A DNA stretch of 43,105 bases from a bacterium (lineage in GTDB: Bacteria; Cyanobacteriota; Vampirovibrionia; Gastranaerophilales; Gastranaerophilaceae). Of the stretch, positions 16,359 through 25,450 are shown piece after piece (the stretch's first letter is position 1; each line of letters starts with the position of its first letter). The DNA lies in the NCBI GenBank assembly GCA_017480425.1, contig JAFVAR010000031.1, positions 1 to 43,105 of the forward strand, in the 5' to 3' direction. Made by a program: the position numbers and the translations under genes. Below the pieces are notes generated by a model, which made no database searches, had not been told where the DNA came from, and saw only the letters and a program-made list of their open reading frames with translations.

Positions 16359-16388
16359 GGCAAATTTTTATTTTTTATTTACTTTATA
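16359..16388 (+). promoter_or_regulatory. Promoter motif E, GGCAA-N17-ACTTTATA
   Basis: GGCAA at 16359-16363, 17 nt of A/T, ACTTTATA at 16381-16388 and then GATATAG, 36 nt before the ATG at 16424. Confidence 0.6.
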
Positions 16389-16423
16389 GATATAGATACT
16401 AAGATTGATAAGGGGAATTTATT

Positions 16424-17608
16424 ATGAGAATAAATATGCGAACAGCTTTAATTGGCGGCACTTTGCTCGCTGCATCAGCTTTTGGGCTATATCAATGTGA
16501 AAAGAAAAAAAGTGCTGAAGATGCTGCTCGGATTGAGCAAATGAATGCAGATGCATTTAAAAAAGCAGATGAGTACAGTTTTTATGTAACAACCGGTGTA
16601 ACCGTTGATGATATTAAAAAAAGTACAAATATCGGAGATACTCTTCGTCAAAACCTTGTACAAATGTTTGACGTAAATAATAACGGAGTATTTGAAAGAA
16701 GTGAAGCAAATGTTTTCAATTCAACAAGAATTATTGAAAATCCAAACAATGAAGATGAATTAATATTACATACCGCACTAAAAGACGGAACAACAAAAGA
16801 ATCAACCGTATTACGAAAAGATGCAGACTCGTTTAAATATAAATTGGATGAATCACTTGTTGCAAATTGGCGCAAACTGCCGGTTGTAAAGTTACTTAAA
16901 AATATAGACAATATCATTAACCCGAATATCCCGACAATTGCAAATGTTTATTTCAGAGATAATAATTCAGGAAAATATGCATTTGCGGAAACTGAAACAT
17001 TTGAAGGGAACGGTAATGACAGAATTTACAAAAGTACAAAATACTATGGGGACGGATATCCGTATACATCGACAGAATACAGAAGTTCGGATGCGACTAC
17101 TATTACAACTCATGTGTACAGTGAGGAAACAGTAAAAGAATTTTTTAAAAATGATGAACGTTACAGAACAGAAACATATATAAATAATAAACTTAGACTT
17201 ATAGAAGAAAATGGTGTTTGTACGGATTATGCAGATGGGCGATTATTTAAGACTACCAAAGATTTAGGTAATGATAAAGTTTTGGTAACAGAATATTATC
17301 CTAACGGAAGAAAAAAATCAGAGGAAAAAGGGTATAAAGATGGTGATGGTAAGGTGGTTATAAATGATATCTGTGAAATGAAATATTATGACGAAGATGG
17401 TCACTTGATAAAAGAAATCTACGGGGATCCGTATTATGATGGCGCAGGAAAATTAATTGAATATTATCCAAACGGTAAAGTTAAAAAAACGAGTACAAGT
17501 GCTTGGGACCCAAATAATGAATACATAAGCATCAGAACTATAAAAACATATGATGAAAAAGGCAATCAAACTTCATGCGAAACACAAGAATGTACTCACT
17601 GTCATTAA
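16424..17608 (+). CDS. Exported EF-hand and MORN-like repeat protein
   Basis: 394 residues. The N-terminus (basic start, hydrophobic residues 8-22, then Cys25) looks like a signal or anchor sequence, though LYQC is not a canonical lipobox. A calcium-loop pattern DVNNNGVFERSE sits at residues 83-94 with acidic/Asn residues at loop positions 1, 3, 5 and 12. The C-terminal half carries MORN_2/YwqK-like repeats such as TEYYPNGRKKSEEKG, MKYYDEDGHLIKEIYG, IEYYPNGKVKKTS and KTYDEKGNQTSC. The last residues are cysteine- and histidine-rich (CETQECTHCH). AAGGGG precedes the ATG. Likely periplasmic or surface located. Function unknown. Confidence 0.65.
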   Translation: MRINMRTALIGGTLLAASAFGLYQCEKKKSAEDAARIEQMNADAFKKADEYSFYVTTGVTVDDIKKSTNIGDTLRQNLVQMFDVNNNGVFERSEANVFNSTRIIENPNNEDELILHTALKDGTTKESTVLRKDADSFKYKLDESLVANWRKLPVVKLLKNIDNIINPNIPTIANVYFRDNNSGKYAFAETETFEGNGNDRIYKSTKYYGDGYPYTSTEYRSSDATTITTHVYSEETVKEFFKNDERYRTETYINNKLRLIEENGVCTDYADGRLFKTTKDLGNDKVLVTEYYPNGRKKSEEKGYKDGDGKVVINDICEMKYYDEDGHLIKEIYGDPYYDGAGKLIEYYPNGKVKKTSTSAWDPNNEYISIRTIKTYDEKGNQTSCETQECTHCH

Positions 17609-17620
17609 TCTAATGCGATT

Positions 17621-18190
17621 TTAATACGAACTGATTAATTTATTATAGTTATCCAAATAAGTTTGGGCGAGTTTATCCTTGCCCAACTTTTTGTATACAT
17701 AAGCTAAATTGTAGTGAAATTCCGGAACAGTGGACTTATACATAATAGCCTTATTTAAGTTCGCTTTTGCTTGACCCAGATTGTTTGTTTTTATATATGT
17801 AGTTGCTAAATTATAGTATATATAAGGATTATCTGATTTAATTTTTATGGCTTTTTTGTAGTGCCCGATTGCTAAATCAAATTGTCCTCTTGAAACATAG
17901 TAGTTCCCTAAATTGTAGTACGCTTTATACGCTTTTGGGTCATTTTCAATAGCTTTCTGGTACATATATACTGCGTTATCAATTTCACCTTTATCTGCAA
18001 GGACATTTCCTAAAAGGACCCAGTCTTGCGCAGTACGGTCATTTTCATTGATTTGCAGAATTAAATCCATCGTGCGTGTGTGGTTGTTGTCGCTATAAAA
18101 AGCCGTTGCCTGTCTCGAAAGTCCGTTTTCATCGGCAAAAACAGCTGATGTAAACAAAAAACAAATTAAAAATAAAATAAATCTCTTCAT
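17621..18190 (-). CDS. Exported TPR protein
   Basis: 189 residues with a signal peptide (MKRFILFLICFLFTSAVFA, cleaved after about residue 19) and four TPR units: WVLLGNVLADKGEIDNAVYM, AYYNLGNYYVSRGQFDLAIG, IYYNLATTYIKTNNLGQAKA and FHYNLAYVYKKLGKDKLAQT. Probably a periplasmic or envelope adaptor. It lies downstream of amylomaltase but is separated from it by a strong terminator, so it has its own promoter. Convergent with the EF-hand/MORN gene. Confidence 0.8.
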   Translation of the reverse strand: MKRFILFLICFLFTSAVFADENGLSRQATAFYSDNNHTRTMDLILQINENDRTAQDWVLLGNVLADKGEIDNAVYMYQKAIENDPKAYKAYYNLGNYYVSRGQFDLAIGHYKKAIKIKSDNPYIYYNLATTYIKTNNLGQAKANLNKAIMYKSTVPEFHYNLAYVYKKLGKDKLAQTYLDNYNKLISSY

Positions 18191-18253
18191 ACTTCTATTA
18201 TATCTAAAATTGAAAAACTTATCAAAATAAACAGAATTATTAAAAAATATATC

Positions 18254-18288
18254 AAAAAAGCGGATGGCAATTTGCCATCCGCTTTTTT
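18254..18288 (-). terminator. Intrinsic terminator after amylomaltase gene
   Basis: GCGGATGGC (18260-18268), loop AATTT, GCCATCCGC (18274-18282), flanked by an A-run on the left that gives the T-run on the minus strand. It ends the minus-strand transcription unit that includes the amylomaltase gene. Confidence 0.85.
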
Positions 18289-18296
18289 GTTTTAGA

Positions 18297-20168
18297 TTAT
18301 CCTAATTTTTCCAGCAAGCTTTTGTGTTTACTTGCAAATTCAGAACCTCTTGCGATTATTGCAGCTTTTAGTATTGCTTGCAAATCAATCGGTTCAAGAG
18401 CATCTTGATAATTGTTCGGAAGTCTTAGCGACCAATTTTGATCTCCTGAAGTTCCGGGAGTATTGTATGTTTCTTTAATTTGGAAGAAATCGGTAAAGAA
18501 TATTTGAACGTTCTTTGCTTTAGAAGCAAAAATTTCCGTTAACTTAACGAATGTTAAATATTCTTTATCATTAGTTAATCTTACGATTATATCGTCTTTG
18601 TTATCAGCTTCAGCAAACAAGTCCTCAACCAAATTTTTTGCGTGTAAATATCCTTCATGGGTATTAATCATGCTCTCTGCCCATTTCGCAATCGGGTTAT
18701 TATCATGAGTTCCAACCATGTTCCATACATTTTCCGTAATATTTTTACATCTGTATGGGTGTTCAGGTTTTTCCGGAACAACAAATTGAGTTAATCTCAT
18801 ACCCTGAAGTCCGTATTTTTTCATAACTGCATCCACAGGATTTGTAAGAGTACCCAAATCTTCGCAAACAATCGCATTTTTATCCAAACCGCATTCTTTT
18901 GCCGCAGCTATAACGATTTTTTCAATTAATCTGCCGTACAGAGTAATTTGTTCATCAGATAAAGATTTAACTCTTTTTTCTTTATCAGCCTCCAATGTCC
19001 AATCTAAATCTTCTTTACGAGCAATTGCGTATTTGGAAAGTTCCGGATGCTCAGGAGAAGAATATAATCTTCCTGCACCTTCTTCACACATAGGCTTTTT
19101 GCCTGCTTTGTATACCCAAGGGTCAATTAAGCCGACGATATGGTCAATTCTTACACCGCCGGGGTTTTCTTGGAACATCTTTTTATACAGATGTTTCATT
19201 AATATACCGCCTTCGCCCAGTGTGCCGTCAGCATTGAACATTTTTTCCGGATCCATTACAGGAAATCCCCATGCTTGTCCGTCTTTAGAGAAGTAATCAG
19301 GAGGACATCCCAAGTACCATCCGTCCAAGAATAGTGATTGATATGCCCATGCATCTCTGTCTGAGAATGCAACTTGACGGTCTGCTATCATTTTGATTCC
19401 TTTTGACAGTGCAAATTTCTTTGTTTCTTCGTTTTGTTTTTCAAGTACGAACTGACAGAATTTATAAAACTCTATTTCATCTTCGTATTTTTTCTTTATA
19501 TCCTCTATTCTTGATGCAAATATTTTCTTTTCTTCATCATTTTTAGGGTTTAAAAGTCGTTTGTCTGTGTCGTTTTTCCAGCTATACCAGTAGTCACCGC
19601 CATTTTCTATAGATAGAGCTTCATATAGCGAATCGTTTTCTAACCAGAAAGAGTTTTCTTTCTTGAAGTGTTCAAATTCTTTCATTAAATGAGAACCTAG
19701 GATTCCGCCTTTTTCTTTCTTTTTAAAGTTCCCCCAAGCCTCTTTTAATGCCTCGTTCTGGGCATTAATTATGTATGAATAAGCCGTTCTTCCTTGATTT
19801 TGTTTTGGGTTAGAAATAACAATGTTATTAAATGTTTCATCAGAAAGAATGCAGTCCCATTTTTTTTCGGTTAGTTGTTTTAGGTCTATAAACAAAGGAT
19901 TTCCTGAAAAAATTGTCCCTGTATACGGAGATGAATCTTTGCATTTAGTTTTTCCTGCAGGTCCAAGCTGTATTGCATTGAATATTCCTGAAGCATAATC
20001 AATAAGCTCATGTCCTGCTTCTGAATTAAATGTTCCAAAGCCTGTATCTTCTCCGATTGTTGAAGGGAAACTGCTACCGTGTATTATAAGTGCCAAATTC
20101 TCTTTCCCAAGAACTTTAAGTGCTTCTGATACAAGTTTAGTATCATTTTTTGTTGTTAAACAGACCAT
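18297..20168 (-). CDS. malQ: 4-alpha-glucanotransferase (amylomaltase, GH77)
   Basis: 623 residues, a little longer than the common 500-residue form. It transfers glucan segments between alpha-1,4-glucans during glycogen/maltodextrin metabolism. GH77 landmarks: GPAGKTK and SPYTGTIFSGNPLFIDL (70-96), nucleophile Asp342 in VRIDHIVG, acid/base Glu436 in VCEDLGT and Asp489 in VGTHDN. AAGGAG lies before the ATG. No signal peptide, so cytoplasmic. It follows the HD-GYP gene by 83 bp on the same strand and is closed by a strong terminator. Confidence 0.93.
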   Translation of the reverse strand: MVCLTTKNDTKLVSEALKVLGKENLALIIHGSSFPSTIGEDTGFGTFNSEAGHELIDYASGIFNAIQLGPAGKTKCKDSSPYTGTIFSGNPLFIDLKQLTEKKWDCILSDETFNNIVISNPKQNQGRTAYSYIINAQNEALKEAWGNFKKKEKGGILGSHLMKEFEHFKKENSFWLENDSLYEALSIENGGDYWYSWKNDTDKRLLNPKNDEEKKIFASRIEDIKKKYEDEIEFYKFCQFVLEKQNEETKKFALSKGIKMIADRQVAFSDRDAWAYQSLFLDGWYLGCPPDYFSKDGQAWGFPVMDPEKMFNADGTLGEGGILMKHLYKKMFQENPGGVRIDHIVGLIDPWVYKAGKKPMCEEGAGRLYSSPEHPELSKYAIARKEDLDWTLEADKEKRVKSLSDEQITLYGRLIEKIVIAAAKECGLDKNAIVCEDLGTLTNPVDAVMKKYGLQGMRLTQFVVPEKPEHPYRCKNITENVWNMVGTHDNNPIAKWAESMINTHEGYLHAKNLVEDLFAEADNKDDIIVRLTNDKEYLTFVKLTEIFASKAKNVQIFFTDFFQIKETYNTPGTSGDQNWSLRLPNNYQDALEPIDLQAILKAAIIARGSEFASKHKSLLEKLG

Positions 20169-20251
20169 AAAATATACTCCTTATCTTCTCTTCTATAGTC
20201 GAGTCTAACAGAATCAAAATAAGATTTCAATAAGATGTTAAGATAGTTTGA

Positions 20252-21250
20252 TTAAACCATCATATCGTTGAATTCTTTTAGGTCGTCATAATTAAACATG
20301 TGGATAAATGTGTAAAGCATTTTTGCGGAAAATCTTTTAGTTCCGACTTCTAACATAGCTCTTAAAGCTTCTTTATTGTTTGTAACAAGGATATGAGTTC
20401 TGTTGAATGCTAAATTATCATAATAGTTAGCTACATTTACAATTTGACCGTATTCTGATATAAAATCATTTGAAAGTCCTTGCGGATATCCGGAACCGTC
20501 GTTATTTTCGTGGTGTTCAAGTGCAACTTTTGCAATCTCATCTGACAAGCCAAATTTTTCTTTAATAAGTTTGTATCCGAGGACGGTATGGTCTTTTATT
20601 TCGTCTTCATTAAGAGTTAATAATGTTGATTCTCCCGGCAATGAAATTTCCAATTTACCTATGTCATGCAGAAGTGCTGCAAACAGGATTTCATCAACAT
20701 TTCTTGGGGGATATTCCAGTTTTCGTGCAATAAGACCGGATACAACTGCAACATTAAGCGGATGACAAAGTTCATACTCTCCCATAAAGCGGATTTGTGA
20801 ACCTTTGTCTGACTTATGAATTTGTTTGTACACTTCATTTTTTAATATGTTTACAAGGGTTTGAATCTTAATGATACCCTCGGTATAATGCTTCTTCAAG
20901 AATAAATCGAGTATTTTTTTGTAGAAGTATTTTATTTTAACTTGCGCATCCATCTTTAGGCAAGCATCTCGATTTACAACAGTATCAAAATCAGACGTAT
21001 CAAGTGTTTCGTATGAAAAATTTGCCATTTGAAGTTCTGAATTTTGTGCTCCGTCTTTGTTAATAGGCTCAAACGTTCCTTTTTCATTACGAAAATCTTC
21101 AGTATATATTTTTACATAGTTTTTTAGCATAATAAGCTTCCCCGGAGTCAGAACTTCGCCTGCCTCGAGGATTTTGCTATTATTTTCCGTGTACAAATCA
21201 AACGGTAAAACTTTATAATTACTTAATTCGCTATTAGTTACAATTCTCAT
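20252..21250 (-). CDS. HD-GYP domain protein, probable c-di-GMP phosphodiesterase
   Basis: 332 residues. A non-membrane N-terminal region (1-100) precedes the HD-GYP domain, with the metal-binding HD at 195-196 (LLHDIGK), HH at 246-247 (ALEHHENNDG) and the GYP signature in GSGYPQGL (252-259). All catalytic landmarks are present, so hydrolysis of cyclic di-GMP is likely. No receiver domain or transmembrane segment. It lies 57 bp after proB and may be co-transcribed with it. With the GGDEF protein at 33811 the window encodes both halves of a possible c-di-GMP switch, relevant to the nearby flagellar genes. Confidence 0.85.
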   Translation of the reverse strand: MRIVTNSELSNYKVLPFDLYTENNSKILEAGEVLTPGKLIMLKNYVKIYTEDFRNEKGTFEPINKDGAQNSELQMANFSYETLDTSDFDTVVNRDACLKMDAQVKIKYFYKKILDLFLKKHYTEGIIKIQTLVNILKNEVYKQIHKSDKGSQIRFMGEYELCHPLNVAVVSGLIARKLEYPPRNVDEILFAALLHDIGKLEISLPGESTLLTLNEDEIKDHTVLGYKLIKEKFGLSDEIAKVALEHHENNDGSGYPQGLSNDFISEYGQIVNVANYYDNLAFNRTHILVTNNKEALRAMLEVGTKRFSAKMLYTFIHMFNYDDLKEFNDMMV

Positions 21251-21307
21251 AACAGTAATTATATATGTTTTTGAAAAATTTTACATACTATATTTGAAGG
21301 AAAGATT

Positions 21308-22453
21308 TTATATGAGTTCTGTAATATTATCCCTTGTAATAACTGCATCATAGTTTTTATAACCGAGAATATTTTCAATGTCGTTGGAGTGAGACCCTAC
21401 TATTTTGCGGCATTCGGCAGAACTGTAGTTTGCCATACCTCTTGCAAATTCAACGTTGTTTTCATCCATTATAGAAACAACTTCACCTTGTTTAAATTCA
21501 TTTATTACGCTAACAATACCGATTGGAAGAAGACTTGAAAACTGTTCGAGGATTGCTTTTTTTGCACCGTCATTGACGACAAGTCCGCCGAAAATATTAG
21601 TAGCGTAGCCTATCCAGCGTTTTTTATCGGCAAGATTTTCTGTAGAAGGTAAAAACATTGTGCCTATTTCTTCCTGATTAAATATTTTAGAAATTACATA
21701 AGGAATTTTACCGTTTGCAATTAGAACTTTACCGCCAAAACGTGTTACTAATTTTGCAGCTTCAAGCTTTGTGCGCATGCCGCCTCTCCCGCCCTCAGAC
21801 GGGTCTGTCCCCAGCTTCATAATATCTTCTGTTACCGTTTCAACTTCTTTGATAAGTTCAGCATCAGGATTTTCTTTTGGATTTGACGTGTAAAGTCCGT
21901 TAATATCAGATAATAATATCAATAAATCAGCATCTAATTCACTTGCTACAAGTGCTGAAAGCTTATCGTTATCTGAAAAATTTACTTTCATTCCGGCATT
22001 TACACCGCTTGACAATATTGGGGTTACGGTATCATTTTGATTAATAATAGGAACAACTCCAAACTCAAGAATTTTATTCATGGTTGTTCTTAAGCTCAAA
22101 TATTTGTGCCTTAGTGAAAAGTCATCTTCAGTCAAAAGTATTTGAGCGATGGGAATGTCATACACACCAAAACCGCTTTCATAAAAGGACATTAATTTCG
22201 ATTGTCCTATTGCTGCGCAAGCCTGTTTTACACCTTCATCCGCAGTTGAATCAAGATTTAATTTCTTTTTCCCTAATCCTACTGCGCCTGATGTTACAAG
22301 GATTACTTCTTTGCCTTGCTTAACAAGTTTAGAAATATCTTCTATAAAAGAGTATATTCTTGAAAGTGCAACTTCACCGTTTTCATTTCTTATAATATTT
22401 GTTCCGAGTTTTATTACAACTCGTTTTGCATTTATAAATTCCGCTCTTTGCAT
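21308..22453 (-). CDS. proB: Glutamate 5-kinase
   Basis: 381 residues, full length. First enzyme of proline synthesis, phosphorylating glutamate. The amino-acid-kinase domain shows VVIKLGTNI (12-20), VTSGAVGLG (53-61), INQNDTV (137-143), FSDNDKLSALVA (159-170) and GGRGGMRTKLEAA (221-233). A C-terminal PUA domain spans about 283-365. The start overlaps nothing but lies 1 bp from the end of thrC, so translation is probably coupled. The partner proA is not in the window. Confidence 0.93.
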   Translation of the reverse strand: MQRAEFINAKRVVIKLGTNIIRNENGEVALSRIYSFIEDISKLVKQGKEVILVTSGAVGLGKKKLNLDSTADEGVKQACAAIGQSKLMSFYESGFGVYDIPIAQILLTEDDFSLRHKYLSLRTTMNKILEFGVVPIINQNDTVTPILSSGVNAGMKVNFSDNDKLSALVASELDADLLILLSDINGLYTSNPKENPDAELIKEVETVTEDIMKLGTDPSEGGRGGMRTKLEAAKLVTRFGGKVLIANGKIPYVISKIFNQEEIGTMFLPSTENLADKKRWIGYATNIFGGLVVNDGAKKAILEQFSSLLPIGIVSVINEFKQGEVVSIMDENNVEFARGMANYSSAECRKIVGSHSNDIENILGYKNYDAVITRDNITELI

Positions 22454-22454
22454 T

Positions 22455-23513
22455 TTATATCCCCATTGCTTTTAATACGTCATTTAAGTCGGAAGATGTT
22501 TTCTTAACATTTGCATTTGAATATTTTATTGCATTATCAGGGTCTTTTAAACCGTTCCCTGTCAAAATGCAAACAATATCGCTCCCTTCTTTTATTATAC
22601 CTAATTCTTTGGATTGAATTAAACCGGCAACTGATGCTGCACTTGCAGGCTCACACAGTATTCCTTCTGATGAAGCTAAAAGTTTATATGCTTCAACAAT
22701 TTTTTCGTCCGTTACGCATCCGATTTTGCCGTTGCTTTCGTCTCTTGCTGCTTCTGCTTGTTTCCAGCTTGCAGGATTCCCTATTCTTATAGCGGTAGCC
22801 AAAGTTTCAGGATTGTAAATTCTTTCTCCTCTGACAATTGCAGCAGCTCCTTCAGCCTCAAAACCCATCATTTTAGGTAAATTTTTTATAATTCCGTTTT
22901 GGTTATATTCTTTGTATCCTTTCCAGTATGCGGTTATGTTGCCTGCATTTCCCACAGGAATAAAATGGTAATCAGGGGCTTTGCCAAGAGCATCACATAT
23001 TTCAAATGCTCCTGTTTTTTGTCCTTCAATTCTATACGGATTTACGGAGTTAACAAGCGTGATAGGGTGAGTTGAAGAAATTTCTCTGACACATTCAAGA
23101 GCTTGGTCAAAATTGCCTTGAATTGCAATAATTTCCGCACCGTACATCATTGCTTGAGAAAGTTTGCCAAGTGCAATATATCCGTCAGGAATAAGTACAA
23201 AAGTTTTAATACCTGCTTTTGCTCCGTATGCAGCAGCTGATGCGGAAGTGTTACCTGTTGATGCACAAATTATAGCTCCTGCGCCTTCTTCTTTTGCTTT
23301 AGTGACAGCCATTGTCATTCCTCTGTCTTTAAAGCTTCCTGTCGGATTGCATCCTTCAAACTTTAAATATATATTTGCATCAATTCCTATTTTTTTAGCC
23401 AAATTATCTGCTTTAATAAGCGGTGTGTTACCTTCATTTAAGGTAACAATCGGCGTATTATCGTTAACCGGCAGGTATTTTCTGTATTTATTTATCAATC
23501 CTTGGTAATGCAT
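22455..23513 (-). CDS. thrC: Threonine synthase
   Basis: 352 residues, the short bacterial form. Converts O-phosphohomoserine to threonine with PLP. The Schiff-base Lys62 sits in [11 protein letters not shown]. The glycine-rich phosphate loop is at about 188-192 (VGNAGN), and LTGNGLKDP near residue 317 closes the active site. It lies 18 bp after hom. Homoserine kinase (thrB), which would supply its substrate, is not beside it. A related fold-type II lyase is unlikely given the LTGNGLKDP motif. Confidence 0.93.
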   Translation of the reverse strand: MHYQGLINKYRKYLPVNDNTPIVTLNEGNTPLIKADNLAKKIGIDANIYLKFEGCNPTGSFKDRGMTMAVTKAKEEGAGAIICASTGNTSASAAAYGAKAGIKTFVLIPDGYIALGKLSQAMMYGAEIIAIQGNFDQALECVREISSTHPITLVNSVNPYRIEGQKTGAFEICDALGKAPDYHFIPVGNAGNITAYWKGYKEYNQNGIIKNLPKMMGFEAEGAAAIVRGERIYNPETLATAIRIGNPASWKQAEAARDESNGKIGCVTDEKIVEAYKLLASSEGILCEPASAASVAGLIQSKELGIIKEGSDIVCILTGNGLKDPDNAIKYSNANVKKTSSDLNDVLKAMGI

Positions 23514-23531
23514 TATGACTCCTCTACCATT

Positions 23532-24791
23532 TTACCCTTCTGCTACTCTTATTAAACTGTTAACTGTACAGTTATCAAGTTCATTAACAACTTCTTTTAT
23601 TAGTCTTTCCTGACATTTTTCCGTAATAACTGTAATATTTGCGGTATTATTCTCTAAAACTTCTTTTTGCATTATGCTTGCAAGACTAATGTTTTTGTTA
23701 GCACAAATGGTGCCTATTTTTGCTATAACACCTATAGCGTTTGGCGCTGTTATTGAAATATAGTATTTGTTAAATGTATCATCAATGTTTACAGGATTAG
23801 CTTTTGCGCTATGGTGGCATCTCATCATTGGAAGCATATAATCAGTTTTTCCGAATTCTGCTTGAATAGCTAATATGTCTCCAACCACAGAACTTGCTGT
23901 AGGGAATTCTCCGGCTCCCGGGCCTGAAAGTACAATGTTTCCAATCGGATGTCCGCTCATTGCAACTGCATTTGTAACATAATCTATATGAGCGAGCATT
24001 GTCTTTTGAGAAACAAGCATGGGATGTACTCTAACATCTGCATTTCCGTTATCATCTATTGAGGCATTTGCAATTAATTTAATTTTATATCCCAATTCGC
24101 TTGCTTCTTTCATGTCTTCTTTGCGAACTTTTGAAATTCCTTCCCTGTATACGTTTTCAATTTTAATCCTTTGCTTAAATGCAATTGTTGCGAGAGTTGT
24201 AATTTTATAAGCTGCATCATATCCTTCAACGTCGCCTGTAGGATCAGTTTCAGCGTATCCTAGCTCTTGCGCTTCTTTAAGCACATCTTCGTATGAAGCA
24301 CCGTTAGCATCCATTTTTGTAAGGATGTAATTTGTTGTGCCGTTTAAAATGGCTTGTATTTTGTTTATTTTATTTCCTGCAAGAATTGTTTTAATAGGCA
24401 TGATGATAGGAATGCCACCTGCGATAGCAGCTTCATACAGGCAAACTCTGTTATGTTCTTCAGCAAGATTAAATAATTCTTCGCCTTTTTTTGCGAGAAG
24501 TTCTTTATTTGCGGTTACTATGTGTTTGCCGTTTTTTATTGATGCGGAAATATATTCCCATGCCGGTTCAACTCCTCCTATCAATTCAACAACGACATCA
24601 ATATCAGGGTTATTAATGATATCGTAAGGATTATCAGTTAAAATCCCTTGCGAAAGTTCAACCCCGCGAGGTTTGTTAATGTTTTTAACCGCTATTTTAA
24701 CAATTTCAACAGAATCAACATTTTTTAATGTTTTGACAACCCCTGTCCCTACTGTACCAAGCCCTATTATACCTATTTTTAATTTATTCAT
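23532..24791 (-). CDS. hom: Homoserine dehydrogenase
   Basis: 419 residues from the ATG at 24791, which has GGAGAG upstream. A start 60 nt earlier adds 20 residues outside the family fold and lacks a site. Reduces aspartate semialdehyde to homoserine. The Rossmann motif GIIGLGTVG (7-15), the catalytic region ILNGTTNYILTKM (about 168-180) with PTGDVEGYDAAYK, and a C-terminal ACT domain (about 340-410) that usually mediates threonine feedback are all visible. First gene of a hom-thrC-proB run. Confidence 0.93.
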   Translation of the reverse strand: MNKLKIGIIGLGTVGTGVVKTLKNVDSVEIVKIAVKNINKPRGVELSQGILTDNPYDIINNPDIDVVVELIGGVEPAWEYISASIKNGKHIVTANKELLAKKGEELFNLAEEHNRVCLYEAAIAGGIPIIMPIKTILAGNKINKIQAILNGTTNYILTKMDANGASYEDVLKEAQELGYAETDPTGDVEGYDAAYKITTLATIAFKQRIKIENVYREGISKVRKEDMKEASELGYKIKLIANASIDDNGNADVRVHPMLVSQKTMLAHIDYVTNAVAMSGHPIGNIVLSGPGAGEFPTASSVVGDILAIQAEFGKTDYMLPMMRCHHSAKANPVNIDDTFNKYYISITAPNAIGVIAKIGTICANKNISLASIMQKEVLENNTANITVITEKCQERLIKEVVNELDNCTVNSLIRVAEG

Positions 24792-24874
24792 TAAGTACTC
24801 TCCGCAATATTCTATCTCCTCAATTATATCAAATAAATATTGCCATGTCATCAGTAATATTCAGGATACAAAAA

Positions 24875-24901
24875 GAAGGGCAGAACTACATTCTGCCCTT
24901 C
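24875..24901 (-). terminator. Intrinsic terminator of the HU gene
   Basis: GAAGGGCAGAA pairs perfectly with TTCTGCCCTTC around a CTACA loop. On the minus strand it is followed by TTTTTG. It separates the HU gene from hom. Confidence 0.88.
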
Positions 24902-24924
24902 CGAAATCTATTTCAGGTTTCTGA

Positions 24925-25203
24925 TTACTTGCCGTTAACAACTTCTTTGAATTTCTTACCAGCTGAGAATACAGGAACTGTCTTTGCAGGAATCTTAATA
25001 GCTTTACCTGTTTGAGGGTTTCTGCCGTTTCTAGCAGCTCTCTTACGAGGTTCCCAAGTACCAAAACCGACTAAAGTTACTTTTTTACCCTTAGAAACTG
25101 TTTTTTGAACTGTTTCAATTAAAGCTGACAATACTTCGTTAGCTTCTTTTTGAGTAACTTTTGATTTTTTTGAAATTTCTGCTACTAATTCTTCTTTGTT
25201 CAT
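24925..25203 (-). CDS. hup: HU-family DNA-binding protein
   Basis: 92 residues, standard HU length. A nucleoid protein that bends DNA. Visible are the N-terminal NKEELVAEISKKSKVTQKEA, the hydrophobic GFGTWEPRKRAARNGRNPQTG leading into the DNA-binding arm (about residues 46-70), and PAKTVPVFSAGKKFKEVVN at the end. AAAGGAG precedes the ATG and a sigma70-like promoter lies at 25236-25263. Single-gene unit ending in a strong terminator. HU rather than IHF is favoured by the arm sequence. Confidence 0.95.
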   Translation of the reverse strand: MNKEELVAEISKKSKVTQKEANEVLSALIETVQKTVSKGKKVTLVGFGTWEPRKRAARNGRNPQTGKAIKIPAKTVPVFSAGKKFKEVVNGK

Positions 25204-25235
25204 TATAAAACTCCTTTCTTAAGTCTACAAGAACT

Positions 25236-25263
25236 ATTATACAAACTCCACAAAAGAATGCAA
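25236..25263 (-). promoter_or_regulatory. Sigma70-like promoter of the HU gene
   Basis: On the minus strand: TTGCAT (25263-25258), 16 nt, TATAAT (25241-25236), 33 nt before the ATG. It serves as the local housekeeping reference and looks quite different from the shared GGCAA-N17-ACTTTATA motif. Confidence 0.7.
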
Positions 25264-25450
25264 GTACTTTTTTCTTGAAAACGTTGATGTCTCAATAGTT
25301 TTGCCGTGTAATACCTATTTTTAAACAATCGTAGTCTTTGTTTGCGAGTGAAAGCACATAATATAAGACTCTTTGCCGAGTTTGTAGAGAGCTCGTTGTG
25401 CGCAAATTCTTTAATAATAATGAAAATCAGCTTTTTAACAGAGCTTAATA

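Noticed and set aside
24792-24851. Earlier start for homoserine dehydrogenase
   Set aside because: The extra 20 residues precede the Rossmann motif without family support and the ATG at 24791 has GGAGAG.
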